A stretch of 11,865 nucleotides of DNA. Source: BQJU01 sp964015035 (GTDB lineage Bacteria > Bacteroidota > Bacteroidia > Chitinophagales > Saprospiraceae). The stretch covers positions 1 to 11,865 of the forward strand of contig CAXHCA010000175.1 in assembly GCA_964015035.1 (NCBI GenBank). The letters run 5' to 3'. A program made the position numbers and the translations under genes. The first letter of the stretch is position 1, and each line of letters begins with the position of its first letter. This document shows, one piece after another, positions 1 through 6,667 of the stretch. The notes under the pieces are model-generated. The model was given only the letters and a program-made list of their open reading frames with translations. It made no database searches and was not told the DNA's origin.

Positions 1-49
1 CTGAATAGCTTGCCCGAATATACTTCAGGGACTACCTCCAAACATGCAC
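1..49 (+). repeat. Truncated right arm of the 193-bp MITE-like repeat
   Basis: The first 49 bases match the right arm of the full copy ending at 9708 base for base, and differ by one base from the copy ending at 6408. The arm ends in CCTCCAAACATGCAC followed by TTA (50-52), the TNA flank seen at every end of this family. The rest of the element lies outside the window. A contig starting inside a multi-copy repeat suggests an assembly break rather than a biological junction. Confidence 0.85.
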
Positions 50-96
50 TTAGCTCGTAAAGCCTGAGAAGTGAATATAAAATACTGTAATCTTTC

Positions 97-792
97 ATGT
101 CAAAATTGCCTGTAAAAAATACAGCCTTAATGGTTTTTTCGCTTTCTGTCCGTGCAGAAGGTCGGAGGAAGCGGATATTGGGGCACCGTAGGTTGGGCAA
201 TAGAAGGATTCTGGAATACCTTATTCGTCACACCAGTACCATTGCGCAGGCCAGCAATGTTGATGTCATCTGGATAGATGAAAAGCGGCAGAAAGGGCAG
301 CGCTTCGGAGAGCGTTTTACCAACGCCTTTGTAGATTTATTTGAGCAAGGGTATAAGAAGGTCATTTCGATTGGCAATGATTGTCCGGATTTATCGCCGG
401 ACATCATCAATAAAGCCCTTACGACACTGCAACAAAATACCCTGGTATTGGGACCTACGGTTGATGGTGGAGATTACTTGATCGGGGTGCATCGGGAAGA
501 TTTTGTAGCTCAGGACTGGGAGCAATTGCCTTGGAATACCAGTGGTTTACATCAAGCTTTTCTGCAATTGGCAGAAGCCGGAAAAATGCAAGTCAATTGC
601 TTAGACATTCTCGCCGATATTGATGACCAGCAGTCTTTATTGCAATATTTAAAATGTTCTCCCAGAACGGTATTTACTCGTTTTGTTATCAATGTTTTTC
701 AGGAAAATTATCGCCCTGCCCGCGAAAATATGACACATGTCAGGGACTTCCGACTATTTTCCAACCATCCTCTTCGAGCGCCACCTCAATAA
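97..792 (+). CDS. DUF2064 / TIGR04282-type glycosyltransferase-like protein
   Basis: This 231-residue soluble protein resembles the DUF2064 (TIGR04282) family, which has a nucleotide-sugar-transferase (GT-A-like) fold. Visible family motifs are GNDCPDLSP (about residues 93-101, the GxDxPxL signature), GPTVDGGDYLIG (119-130, matching the usual GPxxDGGYYLIG), LPWNTSG (144-150) and LADIDD (172-177, the usual D-x-D near the end). The N-terminal hydrophobic stretch ALMVFSLS is the expected first beta strand. The following region is basic (EGRRKRILGHRR) and does not look like the usual AKT-R-L motif, so substrate binding may differ. There is no signal peptide, so it is probably cytoplasmic. The reaction is unknown; some relatives are annotated as arsenosugar-biosynthesis glycosyltransferases, but nothing here supports arsenic chemistry. 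It lies 251 bases upstream of the SusC gene on the same strand. The start at 97 gives the first strand at the expected place; no clear ribosome-binding site is visible. Confidence 0.8.
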   Translation: MSKLPVKNTALMVFSLSVRAEGRRKRILGHRRLGNRRILEYLIRHTSTIAQASNVDVIWIDEKRQKGQRFGERFTNAFVDLFEQGYKKVISIGNDCPDLSPDIINKALTTLQQNTLVLGPTVDGGDYLIGVHREDFVAQDWEQLPWNTSGLHQAFLQLAEAGKMQVNCLDILADIDDQQSLLQYLKCSPRTVFTRFVINVFQENYRPARENMTHVRDFRLFSNHPLRAPPQ

Positions 793-1043
793 GGCACTAC
801 CAAAAAAAATCCATTTTACGCATAGGGGAAGAGCATCATTTTTTGGTGAGACCTGCCTCCAAACATGCACTCAACAAAAAAGTGCTGTTTTGCAGCCCAA
901 AGTTTGACCGCTCAACAAGCACTAACTCTGCGTCCAAAATTTGATTGCGCAAAGTGATGAGCCAGGTAAGGATATGATAAAAATCCTCCAACCGATCAGC
1001 ACCTCTGCGTTCAACACTTTTAATTAACTTAACTCACGATAAT
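793..1043. other. Intergenic stretch with one decayed repeat end
   Basis: These 251 bases separate the DUF2064-type gene from the SusC gene. Apart from the solo repeat end at 856-870 I see no RNA gene, no strong hairpin terminator and no good TAnnTTTG promoter box. The nearest match is AAAATTTG at 936-943, which lacks a partner TTG at the right distance. Short open frames crossing this stretch have no recognisable features. Confidence 0.5.
856..870 (+). repeat. Solo right end of the MITE-like family
   Basis: Positions 856-870 read CCTCCAAACATGCAC and are followed by TCA (871-873), exactly as at the right ends of the full copies. The sequence just upstream (about 790-850) does not resemble the internal part of the 193-bp element. 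This is therefore either the end of a different element sharing the same terminus or a relic whose body has been lost or replaced. No matching left end is visible nearby. Confidence 0.65.
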
Positions 1044-4000
1044 ATGAGATTTATTGTACTGACCATATTGCAGTTGTGCGTAGCTACAACCTTTGCCCAA
1101 CAACTGCAAAAGTACTCCTCAATATTGGTGGATGTCAATCATGAACCAGTGGTTGCGGCCACGATTAATGAGGCGGGCACTGATAATTATACTTTTTCGG
1201 ATGAGGATGGTTCTTTTACCATTGAAACCGCTGCTAAGGATTTTACGTTGCTCATTACTTCCATTGGTTTTGAAACAATGGCGGTGAGGCCAGTCAACGG
1301 TGTTTTGCCGCCATCTATCCTTCTGCAAGGATCAACCGAGCAGTTGGATGAAATTGTTGTCACTGCATTGGGGATAGAGCGGAACCGACAGTCGCTAGGT
1401 TCATCTGTGGCCACGGTGAGCAGTAAGGAGCTGACCGAAGTGCCGATGACCAATATCGTCAATAGTTTGGCGGGGTTGGTCGCCGGAGTACAAACCACCA
1501 ACGGTTCTTCCGGTACCGGTTCTTCTTCCCGCATCATCATTCGGGGGGAAAACTCCCTGAGCGGAAGCAACCAACCCCTATTTGTAGTAGACGGGGTTCC
1601 GATTAGTAATGATTTGATTACCAGTGACCTATTTAATGATGGGGGGAATATCCAGGAAGTAGACTATGGCAACGGTGCGGCGGAATTGAACCCCGATGAT
1701 ATGGCTTCGATCACTGTTTTGAAAGGACCGGGATCAGCGGCGATTTATGGTGCTCGAGCGGCCAATGGCGTGGTTTTGATTACCACCAAGCGCGGCGGAA
1801 AAAAAAGCGGGTTGGGCATTTCTACCAGCCATACCTTGACCTTTGAAGGTTTATTGACTTTACCAGACTATCAAAACGTGTATGGTGGCGGCTCTAACGG
1901 CCAATATGCATTTCAAAATGGCATTGGCGGCGGGGTGAATGATGGCGGGATCAGTAGCTATGGCCCAAAGTTAGATCAAGGCTTGATGATCAATCAATTT
2001 GATAGCCCTTCGGTAGATGTAAATGGCAATCCGGTAAGAGCCGGGGATGTCATTTCCCGGACCCGCGCTGACGGTACCCTTACCGATATTATCCCTACTC
2101 CCTGGGTATCCAGACCTGATAACGTCAAGGACTTTTATGAAACGGGTGTCACTTCTCAGCACAATGTGGCCATCAGCTCCGGTGGAGAATACGGCAGCAT
2201 GCGTTTTGCTTATAGCAATTTGAGGAATGATGGGATGTTGCCCAATACCAATTTGAAAAGAGACGGAATCGCGATTAGCCTGGATCAGAAATTAAACAGT
2301 CGTTTGCGCGTAGACGCCTTTGTCAATTATGTCAATTCTCGCAGTGATAACCGCCCCAACTTGGGGTATGGCTACGAAAATGTACAATATGGCTTTAACT
2401 GGACCGGCCGCCAAACGAATATTGCTTCACTGCGCAACTACTGGCAAGCTGGGCAGGAAGGTATCCAACATTTTGATTTCAATTACCTGTGGCTGACCAA
2501 TCCATATTTGACCTTGTATGAGAATACCAATAGCTTTAATAAAAATCGGGTATTGGGTAATGCCGCAGCCACTTACGATTTTACCGATAAACTGAGCTTA
2601 CGCTTGAGAACCGGATTGGATACCTATAACGATGATCGCTTCTTCCGTCGGGCTTTCAGTACCAATCGTCGGCCATACGGCGGGTATCGGGAAGACAAAA
2701 TTCGCTTTCACGAAATGAATACGGATTTTCTATTGTCTTACAAAGACGAGTTGGGTAGTGCGATCAAGTACACGGTTTCCGCAGGAGCCAACCGCTTAGA
2801 CCAAAAGATCAATTATCAATATACAGAGGCCTACCAATTGGCCGTACCTGGTGTTTATTCTTTAGAAAATTCTCGCGTGCCGCTGAGAGGCAGTAGCCAG
2901 ATTTTTGACAAACGCATCAACAGCGTTTATGGCATCGGTAATTTGAGTTATAAATCTTCCTTATACCTGGATTTGACCCTGAGAAATGATTGGAGTAGCA
3001 CCCTCCCCGCCGATAATAACTCTTTTGCCTACTACTCAGCGGGGTTGAGTTATGTGCTCTCCAATATGTTTACCATGCCCAGCACGATTTCATATTTAAA
3101 ATTGAGGTTAAGTGCTTCCAGTGTAGGCAATGATACAGACCCATACCAGTTGAACAACACCTTTCAATTTAACCAAAATTACGGTTCCTATTTTCGGGTA
3201 ACCAACGAGACGGTGCTAAAAAATGCCAATCTAAAACCGGAGCGCTTAAATGCATACGAAGCCGGTGCGGAGATTTGGCTGTTTGACAATTTATTGCAAG
3301 CAGATGTAGCAGTTTATCAAAATACCAGTATCAATCAAATCATTGGTCGGCCGATCTCCTTTGCCGGAGGATACAGCAATGTTATTGAAAATGGAGGAGA
3401 GGTACAGACCAGGGGATTTGAAGGCATGCTCAGTGCCCACCTAATCAGTGGGAAGGATTTCAAATGGCTGGCCTCTGCTAATTTCTCCACCTATAAAAGT
3501 GTCGTGACCAAACTACCGGAAGGAGTTGATCAATACGTAACGGGGGAAGCCAGCGTCTTTAGAGGTTCTGGAGGATCCAATTCCGTCTTCTATATCGCTA
3601 AGGAAAATGGTCGGGTAGGGGATATGTATGGAACGGGATTTGTGGAAATTGATGGCCAGATTCTTTTTGGCTCAAACGGGTTGCCGGTACAGGATGGAAC
3701 CCTGCGTTTGTTGGGCAATTATAACCCCGACTATACCGTAGGTTTGGCCAATGAGTTTCGTTATAAAAACTTGTCATTGAGGGTGTTGTTTGATTGGCGC
3801 CAAGGCGGGACGATCGTTTCCAGAACCAAGGCGCTGGGCAGCACTTCGGGGGTTTTAGTCGAGACCTTGCCCGGCCGTGAAGAAGGGGTTGTTGGCGATG
3901 GGGTGATGAATGTAGGGACTGCTGAAAACCCGGACTATGTACCCAATACTACGGTCGTTTCTGCCAGTCAATTCTACAACAACTTCTATGATCGAGGTAA

Positions 4001-4268
4001 TGAAGCCAGTGCTTTATACGATGCCTCTTATGTGAAACTCCGCCAGGTGAGCCTCTATTATAGTTTGCCTGATAACCTGTGTGAAAGTATTGGTTTTGAA
4101 AGTATCAAATTGGGCTTTGTAGGGAGCAATTTGCTGCTCTTTACCGAAAATCCTCATTTTGATCCTGAGTTGAATGCACTTCAGGGGCGCAAAATCACCT
4201 ATGGCGTAGAGGATATGTCTTATCCCTCTGCTCGTAGTTTTGGATTTAGTTTAAAAACCCAGTTTTGA
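1044..4268 (+). CDS. SusC/RagA-family TonB-dependent outer-membrane transporter
   Basis: This 1074-residue protein is the beta-barrel half of a SusC/SusD uptake complex; it would import an oligosaccharide, peptide or other nutrient across the outer membrane using TonB energy. In order: a signal peptide (residues 1 to about 19, ending TFAQ); a carboxypeptidase-regulatory-like beta domain (about 24-95); a TonB box-like LDEIVVTALGI (101-111); a plug domain (about 118-252) with IIIRGENSLSGS and the SusC signature FVVDGVPI (180-187), then ITVLKGPGSAAIYGARAANG; and a long barrel ending in a terminal Phe, the usual outer-membrane assembly signal. The length is normal for the family and the frame is intact. 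Its stop is 31 bases before the SusD-like gene, so the two are surely co-transcribed. The substrate cannot be read from the sequence, since no hydrolase or sulfatase is adjacent. Confidence 0.96.
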   Translation: MRFIVLTILQLCVATTFAQQLQKYSSILVDVNHEPVVAATINEAGTDNYTFSDEDGSFTIETAAKDFTLLITSIGFETMAVRPVNGVLPPSILLQGSTEQLDEIVVTALGIERNRQSLGSSVATVSSKELTEVPMTNIVNSLAGLVAGVQTTNGSSGTGSSSRIIIRGENSLSGSNQPLFVVDGVPISNDLITSDLFNDGGNIQEVDYGNGAAELNPDDMASITVLKGPGSAAIYGARAANGVVLITTKRGGKKSGLGISTSHTLTFEGLLTLPDYQNVYGGGSNGQYAFQNGIGGGVNDGGISSYGPKLDQGLMINQFDSPSVDVNGNPVRAGDVISRTRADGTLTDIIPTPWVSRPDNVKDFYETGVTSQHNVAISSGGEYGSMRFAYSNLRNDGMLPNTNLKRDGIAISLDQKLNSRLRVDAFVNYVNSRSDNRPNLGYGYENVQYGFNWTGRQTNIASLRNYWQAGQEGIQHFDFNYLWLTNPYLTLYENTNSFNKNRVLGNAAATYDFTDKLSLRLRTGLDTYNDDRFFRRAFSTNRRPYGGYREDKIRFHEMNTDFLLSYKDELGSAIKYTVSAGANRLDQKINYQYTEAYQLAVPGVYSLENSRVPLRGSSQIFDKRINSVYGIGNLSYKSSLYLDLTLRNDWSSTLPADNNSFAYYSAGLSYVLSNMFTMPSTISYLKLRLSASSVGNDTDPYQLNNTFQFNQNYGSYFRVTNETVLKNANLKPERLNAYEAGAEIWLFDNLLQADVAVYQNTSINQIIGRPISFAGGYSNVIENGGEVQTRGFEGMLSAHLISGKDFKWLASANFSTYKSVVTKLPEGVDQYVTGEASVFRGSGGSNSVFYIAKENGRVGDMYGTGFVEIDGQILFGSNGLPVQDGTLRLLGNYNPDYTVGLANEFRYKNLSLRVLFDWRQGGTIVSRTKALGSTSGVLVETLPGREEGVVGDGVMNVGTAENPDYVPNTTVVSASQFYNNFYDRGNEASALYDASYVKLRQVSLYYSLPDNLCESIGFESIKLGFVGSNLLLFTENPHFDPELNALQGRKITYGVEDMSYPSARSFGFSLKTQF

Positions 4269-4299
4269 GAGCGCTGTCTTTTGTGTAAAGCCATTTTGT

Positions 4300-5757
4300 A
4301 TGAAGATTAAAAACAGGATTATGAAAAAAAATATTATTGTCATATTCGCCATTGGTCTACTGGCTTTTGCCTGTACTGATGACTTTGATTTAATTAATGA
4401 AAATCCCAATTCCCCGGAGAATATAGGTCCGCAGTTTTTGCTGTCCAATGTCATCTCCGTTGCTGCTGATTACAATACCTACGAACAAGGTTTTCGCCTG
4501 GCCAACTACTTGGCCCAGTTTGCTGCCAGTGTCGAATTCGAACGCATTGACCGCTACGAAATGGGCACCAATAGCAACTACTGGAATACGATTTTTGGCT
4601 TGCTGTCCGACATTCAATCCATGAAGGAAAACAAGGCCTCTAATGAAGCTTACGAAGCGGTGGGCGACATCATGGCGTGCTTCTTGTATTCCCAATTGAC
4701 CGACATGTGGGGCGATGTGCCGTATACGGAAACTCTTCAGGCAAAAGAGGGGAATTATACTCCAAAATATGATACCCAGCAGAGTATTTATACGGACCCG
4801 CAGACCGGAATTTTAGCGGTTTTGAGCCGTGCTGCAGCCACTTTGGAGACGACAAACGCTACCATTCAAGGAGATATGATGTTTGGTAACGACCTGGATA
4901 AATGGATGCGTTTTGCCAATTCGCTACGTGTGCGTTATCTCCTACGGATCAGCAAACAATTGTCAGATTTTACCGAATTGGAAACTTTGGCCAATTCCGG
5001 CAAGTTGATGCGTTCCAACGCAGATAATGCGGTGGTACCTTATTTGGGCTCCGACCCCAACCAGTTTCCGATGTTTCAGGCAAGCCTGGGCTTGTACCAA
5101 GAGCACCGCATGACCCAAATGATAGAAGCGGTGCTTAAATCTTGGAATGACCCACGAATGGAAGTATGGTATAAGCCCACCCAGAAAAGTGTCAACGAGG
5201 GGACGCCAATGTACAAGGGGTTGTTGAACGGTCAAAGCCGGGAAACCATCAGTGCAGCGGGAACCGATTTAAATGATATATCCCTTTTTGGTGCCATTTT
5301 TCGCGATGTGCCGGACGGTATTGATGCGCAGTTTATGCAATATGCCGAATTGCAGTTTGCGCTAGCTGAAGCGGTGGAGCGTGGTTATATCAGCGGTGAT
5401 GTTCAAACCTACTACGAAAATGGTATTGCGGCCAGTTTCGAATACTATGATGTGGCTTTGCCGGGTGATTACCTGAGTCAGCCCACAGTTGCGCTGGATG
5501 GCAGCGATAATTTAACCAAAATCCTCACCCAAAAATGGTTGAGTTTGATTAATTGTGGGCACGAGGCCTGGTTCAACGTACGTCGTACCGGAATCCCCGT
5601 TTTGGAAGCCGGTCCAGATAACCTCAACGATGGTCAATATCCCGTGCGTTATTTGTATCCAGAATCGGAGCAGGCGACCAACAGTGCCAATTACCAAGAG
5701 GCCGCGAGCCGTATCGGTGGCGATAATATCAATAGCAAAGGATGGTGGGAGAAATAA
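4300..5757 (+). CDS. SusD/RagB-family surface lipoprotein
   Basis: This 485-residue protein is the substrate-capturing lid partner of the upstream SusC transporter. The N-terminus is a lipoprotein signal: a basic start, the hydrophobic run IIVIFAIGLLAFA, then Cys25 as lipid-attachment residue followed by acidic residues, which favours export to the cell surface. Family hallmarks include FDLINENPNSPENI just after the Cys, YEQGFRLANYLAQF (61-74), YWNTIFGLLSDIQSMK (94-109) and LTDMWGDVPYTE (133-144). These place it in the SusD-like_2 type of helical TPR-containing proteins, and the length is typical. A second ATG at 4321 (residue 8) gives MKKNIIVIF, an equally good or better lipoprotein leader with AGGA just upstream; the true start could be 4321, which would put the lipid Cys at residue 18. 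It overlaps nothing and runs in frame to a stop at 5755-5757. Confidence 0.95.
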   Translation: MKIKNRIMKKNIIVIFAIGLLAFACTDDFDLINENPNSPENIGPQFLLSNVISVAADYNTYEQGFRLANYLAQFAASVEFERIDRYEMGTNSNYWNTIFGLLSDIQSMKENKASNEAYEAVGDIMACFLYSQLTDMWGDVPYTETLQAKEGNYTPKYDTQQSIYTDPQTGILAVLSRAAATLETTNATIQGDMMFGNDLDKWMRFANSLRVRYLLRISKQLSDFTELETLANSGKLMRSNADNAVVPYLGSDPNQFPMFQASLGLYQEHRMTQMIEAVLKSWNDPRMEVWYKPTQKSVNEGTPMYKGLLNGQSRETISAAGTDLNDISLFGAIFRDVPDGIDAQFMQYAELQFALAEAVERGYISGDVQTYYENGIAASFEYYDVALPGDYLSQPTVALDGSDNLTKILTQKWLSLINCGHEAWFNVRRTGIPVLEAGPDNLNDGQYPVRYLYPESEQATNSANYQEAASRIGGDNINSKGWWEK

Positions 5758-5825
5758 TGGAAATGGGGTGCACTAAGTCAAAGAGCCCCAATTTAAAATT
5801 TGTCAAAGAGCGAAAATTTAAAAAG

Positions 5826-6200
5826 ATGCAAGATCAACCAACCCTTATTTTTGTGTACAATGCTAATTCCGGCAAGTGGAATTTATACATGGATATTTTA
5901 CATAAAATTGTATCGCCAAAGACCTATCCCTGTAGCTTGTGTGCTATTACGCATGGGGTCTTTTCTATCCACGAAGAATGGGCTAATTTTAAAAAGAGTT
6001 ATCCCATTTCCATGCGCTTTCTACACAAAGACGAATGGGAACAGGAGTTTCAACGTACCGATGAGTTGCCGGCGGTTTTTTTGCAGCAAAATGGAGAAAT
6101 CTCCGTTTGGATTGATGCTAAGACGATGGAGGGGTTGACCTTGGAGGACTTACAGGAGCAGATGATATCGCGGCTGCCGGAGTTGGGGGTAGCTTCGTAA
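5826..6200 (+). CDS. Small uncharacterised protein with CxxC motif, SusCD-linked
   Basis: This is a 124-residue protein without signal peptide or membrane segment. It begins with a hydrophobic strand TLIFVYNANSG (6-16), followed by a helix and YPCSLCAITHG, in which Cys36 and Cys39 form a CxxC; His26 and His43 flank it and could complete a metal site. Later LPAVFLQQNGEISVWID (81-97) looks like a Pro followed by a beta hairpin, and a C-terminal helix follows, an order loosely reminiscent of thioredoxin-like folds. I recall similar Bacteroidota proteins, sometimes annotated as GTPase, but no P-loop is present here. The start at 5826 is preferred over the upstream ATG at 5742, which would overlap the SusD gene by 16 bases and add a polar 28-residue tail of low-complexity character. 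It sits 68 bases after the SusD stop and may share its transcript. Function unknown. Confidence 0.75.
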   Translation: MQDQPTLIFVYNANSGKWNLYMDILHKIVSPKTYPCSLCAITHGVFSIHEEWANFKKSYPISMRFLHKDEWEQEFQRTDELPAVFLQQNGEISVWIDAKTMEGLTLEDLQEQMISRLPELGVAS

Positions 6201-6215
6201 TGCTGCGAAGTCTAA

Positions 6216-6408
6216 GTGCATGTTTGGAGGTGGTGCTTTAGCAGCGAAAATTACAGGTTTTGGGTGCTCGCGAGGCTCATTTTTGAGCCCGTCTCGGCTC
6301 AGCCGAGACGGACTCAAAAATAGCCGAAGTGAGGTTCCAAAATCCCGGTTTTACCGGAACTGAATAGCTTGCCCGAATATACTTCAGGGACTGCCTCCAA
6401 ACATGCAC
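6216..6408 (+). repeat. Full 193-bp MITE-like repeat, copy A
   Basis: The unit runs from GTGCATGTTTGGAGG to CCTCCAAACATGCAC. Both ends abut TNA triplets (TAA on the left, TCA on the right). The centre is a large imperfect palindrome at 6274-6325, and the right arm carries a small hairpin (CCGGT, three-base loop, ACCGG, around 6345-6357). It aligns over exactly the same 193-base length with copy B at 9516-9708, at roughly 90 percent identity by eye. Confidence 0.88.
6274..6325. repeat. Long central hairpin of repeat copy A
   Basis: CCGTCTCGGCT (6289-6299) pairs perfectly with AGCCGAGACGG (6301-6311) around a single C. After one mismatch, nine more pairs follow (ATTTTTGAG with CTCAAAAAT) and, past a one-base bulge, four more (GGCT with AGCC), about 24 pairs in all. 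In copy B the left arm of this hairpin has changed (TGCATTCCGGCT) without matching changes on the right, so pairing is not being preserved between these two copies. The hairpin lies 74 bases after the small CxxC gene and has no following T-tract, so it is not a typical terminator, although it could impede transcription. Confidence 0.8.
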
Positions 6409-6420
6409 TCAGGGCGCTAC

Positions 6421-6494
6421 GGAAAAAAATAGATGAAGTGAGGTTCCGAAATCCCGGTTTTACCGGGACTGAATGATTACCTCCAAACATGCAC
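6421..6494 (+). repeat. Internally deleted second right arm
   Basis: This stretch repeats the right arm of the 193-bp element, including the GAAGTGAGGTTCC segment, the CCCGGTTTTACCGGG hairpin and CTGAAT. About 25 bases (the AGCTTGCCCGAATATACTTC portion and its surroundings) are missing before GATTACCTCCAAACATGCAC. It lies directly beside copy A, so the arm is duplicated in tandem within the composite element. Confidence 0.82.
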
Positions 6495-6512
6495 TAAAAC
6501 AAAAAAAGTACG

Positions 6513-6520
6513 TACCTTTG
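6513..6520 (+). promoter_or_regulatory. Putative Bacteroidota -7 box (TACCTTTG)
   Basis: TACCTTTG is an exact match to the TAnnTTTG -7 consensus of Bacteroidota and follows an A-rich run (6498-6507). It lies about 150 bases upstream of the surface-protein gene starting at 6668, with a plausible start of transcription near 6527. No TTG -33 element is present at the proper distance; that place (around 6490-6495) is occupied by the end of the repeat element and its TAA flank. Initiation here is therefore plausible but unproven. Confidence 0.5.
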
Positions 6521-6583
6521 AACCATACAGATAAGTGAAAATAAGCTTCAACTAGCACATTGTTATTTCCTTCTTGACCTTTA

Positions 6584-6598
6584 GAGTCTGTTTGGAGG
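6584..6598 (+). repeat. Solo left end, GAGTCTG type
   Basis: GAGTCTGTTTGGAGG is preceded by TTA (6581-6583). It shares the TGTTTGGAGG core with the left ends at 6216 and 9516, and its first bases are closest to the GAGCCTG left end of copy B. The sequence beyond it (6599-6667) does not match the interior of the 193-bp family. It is either a relic or the end of a related element type, and lies in the presumed 5' leader of the 6668 gene. Confidence 0.65.
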
Positions 6599-6667
6599 TC
6601 AACCTTTGGACTGTTAAACAGCACTTTTTTTCCAACCACTTGCTCCCAAACAAAATTGATCGATCAA

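Larger units (their letters stand above)
6213..6497. mobile_element. Composite MITE-like element with TAA target duplication
   Basis: The element body spans 6216-6494. It starts GTGCATGTTTGGAGG and ends CCTCCAAACATGCAC, a perfect 15-bp terminal inverted repeat, and is bordered on both sides by TAA (6213-6215 and 6495-6497), consistent with a 3-bp target-site duplication. Inside it is a complete 193-bp unit (6216-6408) plus a shortened second right arm (about 6421-6494). No transposase is encoded, so it would be non-autonomous. TNA duplications together with ends of this kind fit the IS5 family (IS1031-like group), but the source transposase is not in the window. Confidence 0.8.

Noticed and set aside
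654..944. A 96-codon plus-strand frame overlapping the end of the DUF2064-type gene
   Set aside because: It overlaps a well-supported gene in another frame, passes through a repeat end and has no protein-like features.
1187..1570. A 127-codon minus-strand frame inside the SusC gene
   Set aside because: It lies wholly within the conserved SusC N-terminal and plug region on the other strand, so it is a shadow of that coding sequence.
5742..5825. Upstream start for the small CxxC protein
   Set aside because: It would overlap the SusD-like gene and add a polar tail before the first beta strand; the ATG at 5826 is more natural.
6274..6325. Structured non-coding RNA or classical terminator at the central palindrome
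   Set aside because: The second copy has lost pairing in the left arm without compensating changes, and no T-tract follows, so selection on an RNA fold is not supported.
6216..6494. CRISPR array or integron attC sites as an explanation of the repeats
   Set aside because: The units are dispersed and 193 bp long with inverted ends and TNA flanks; there are no regularly spaced short repeats, no cas genes and no integrase.
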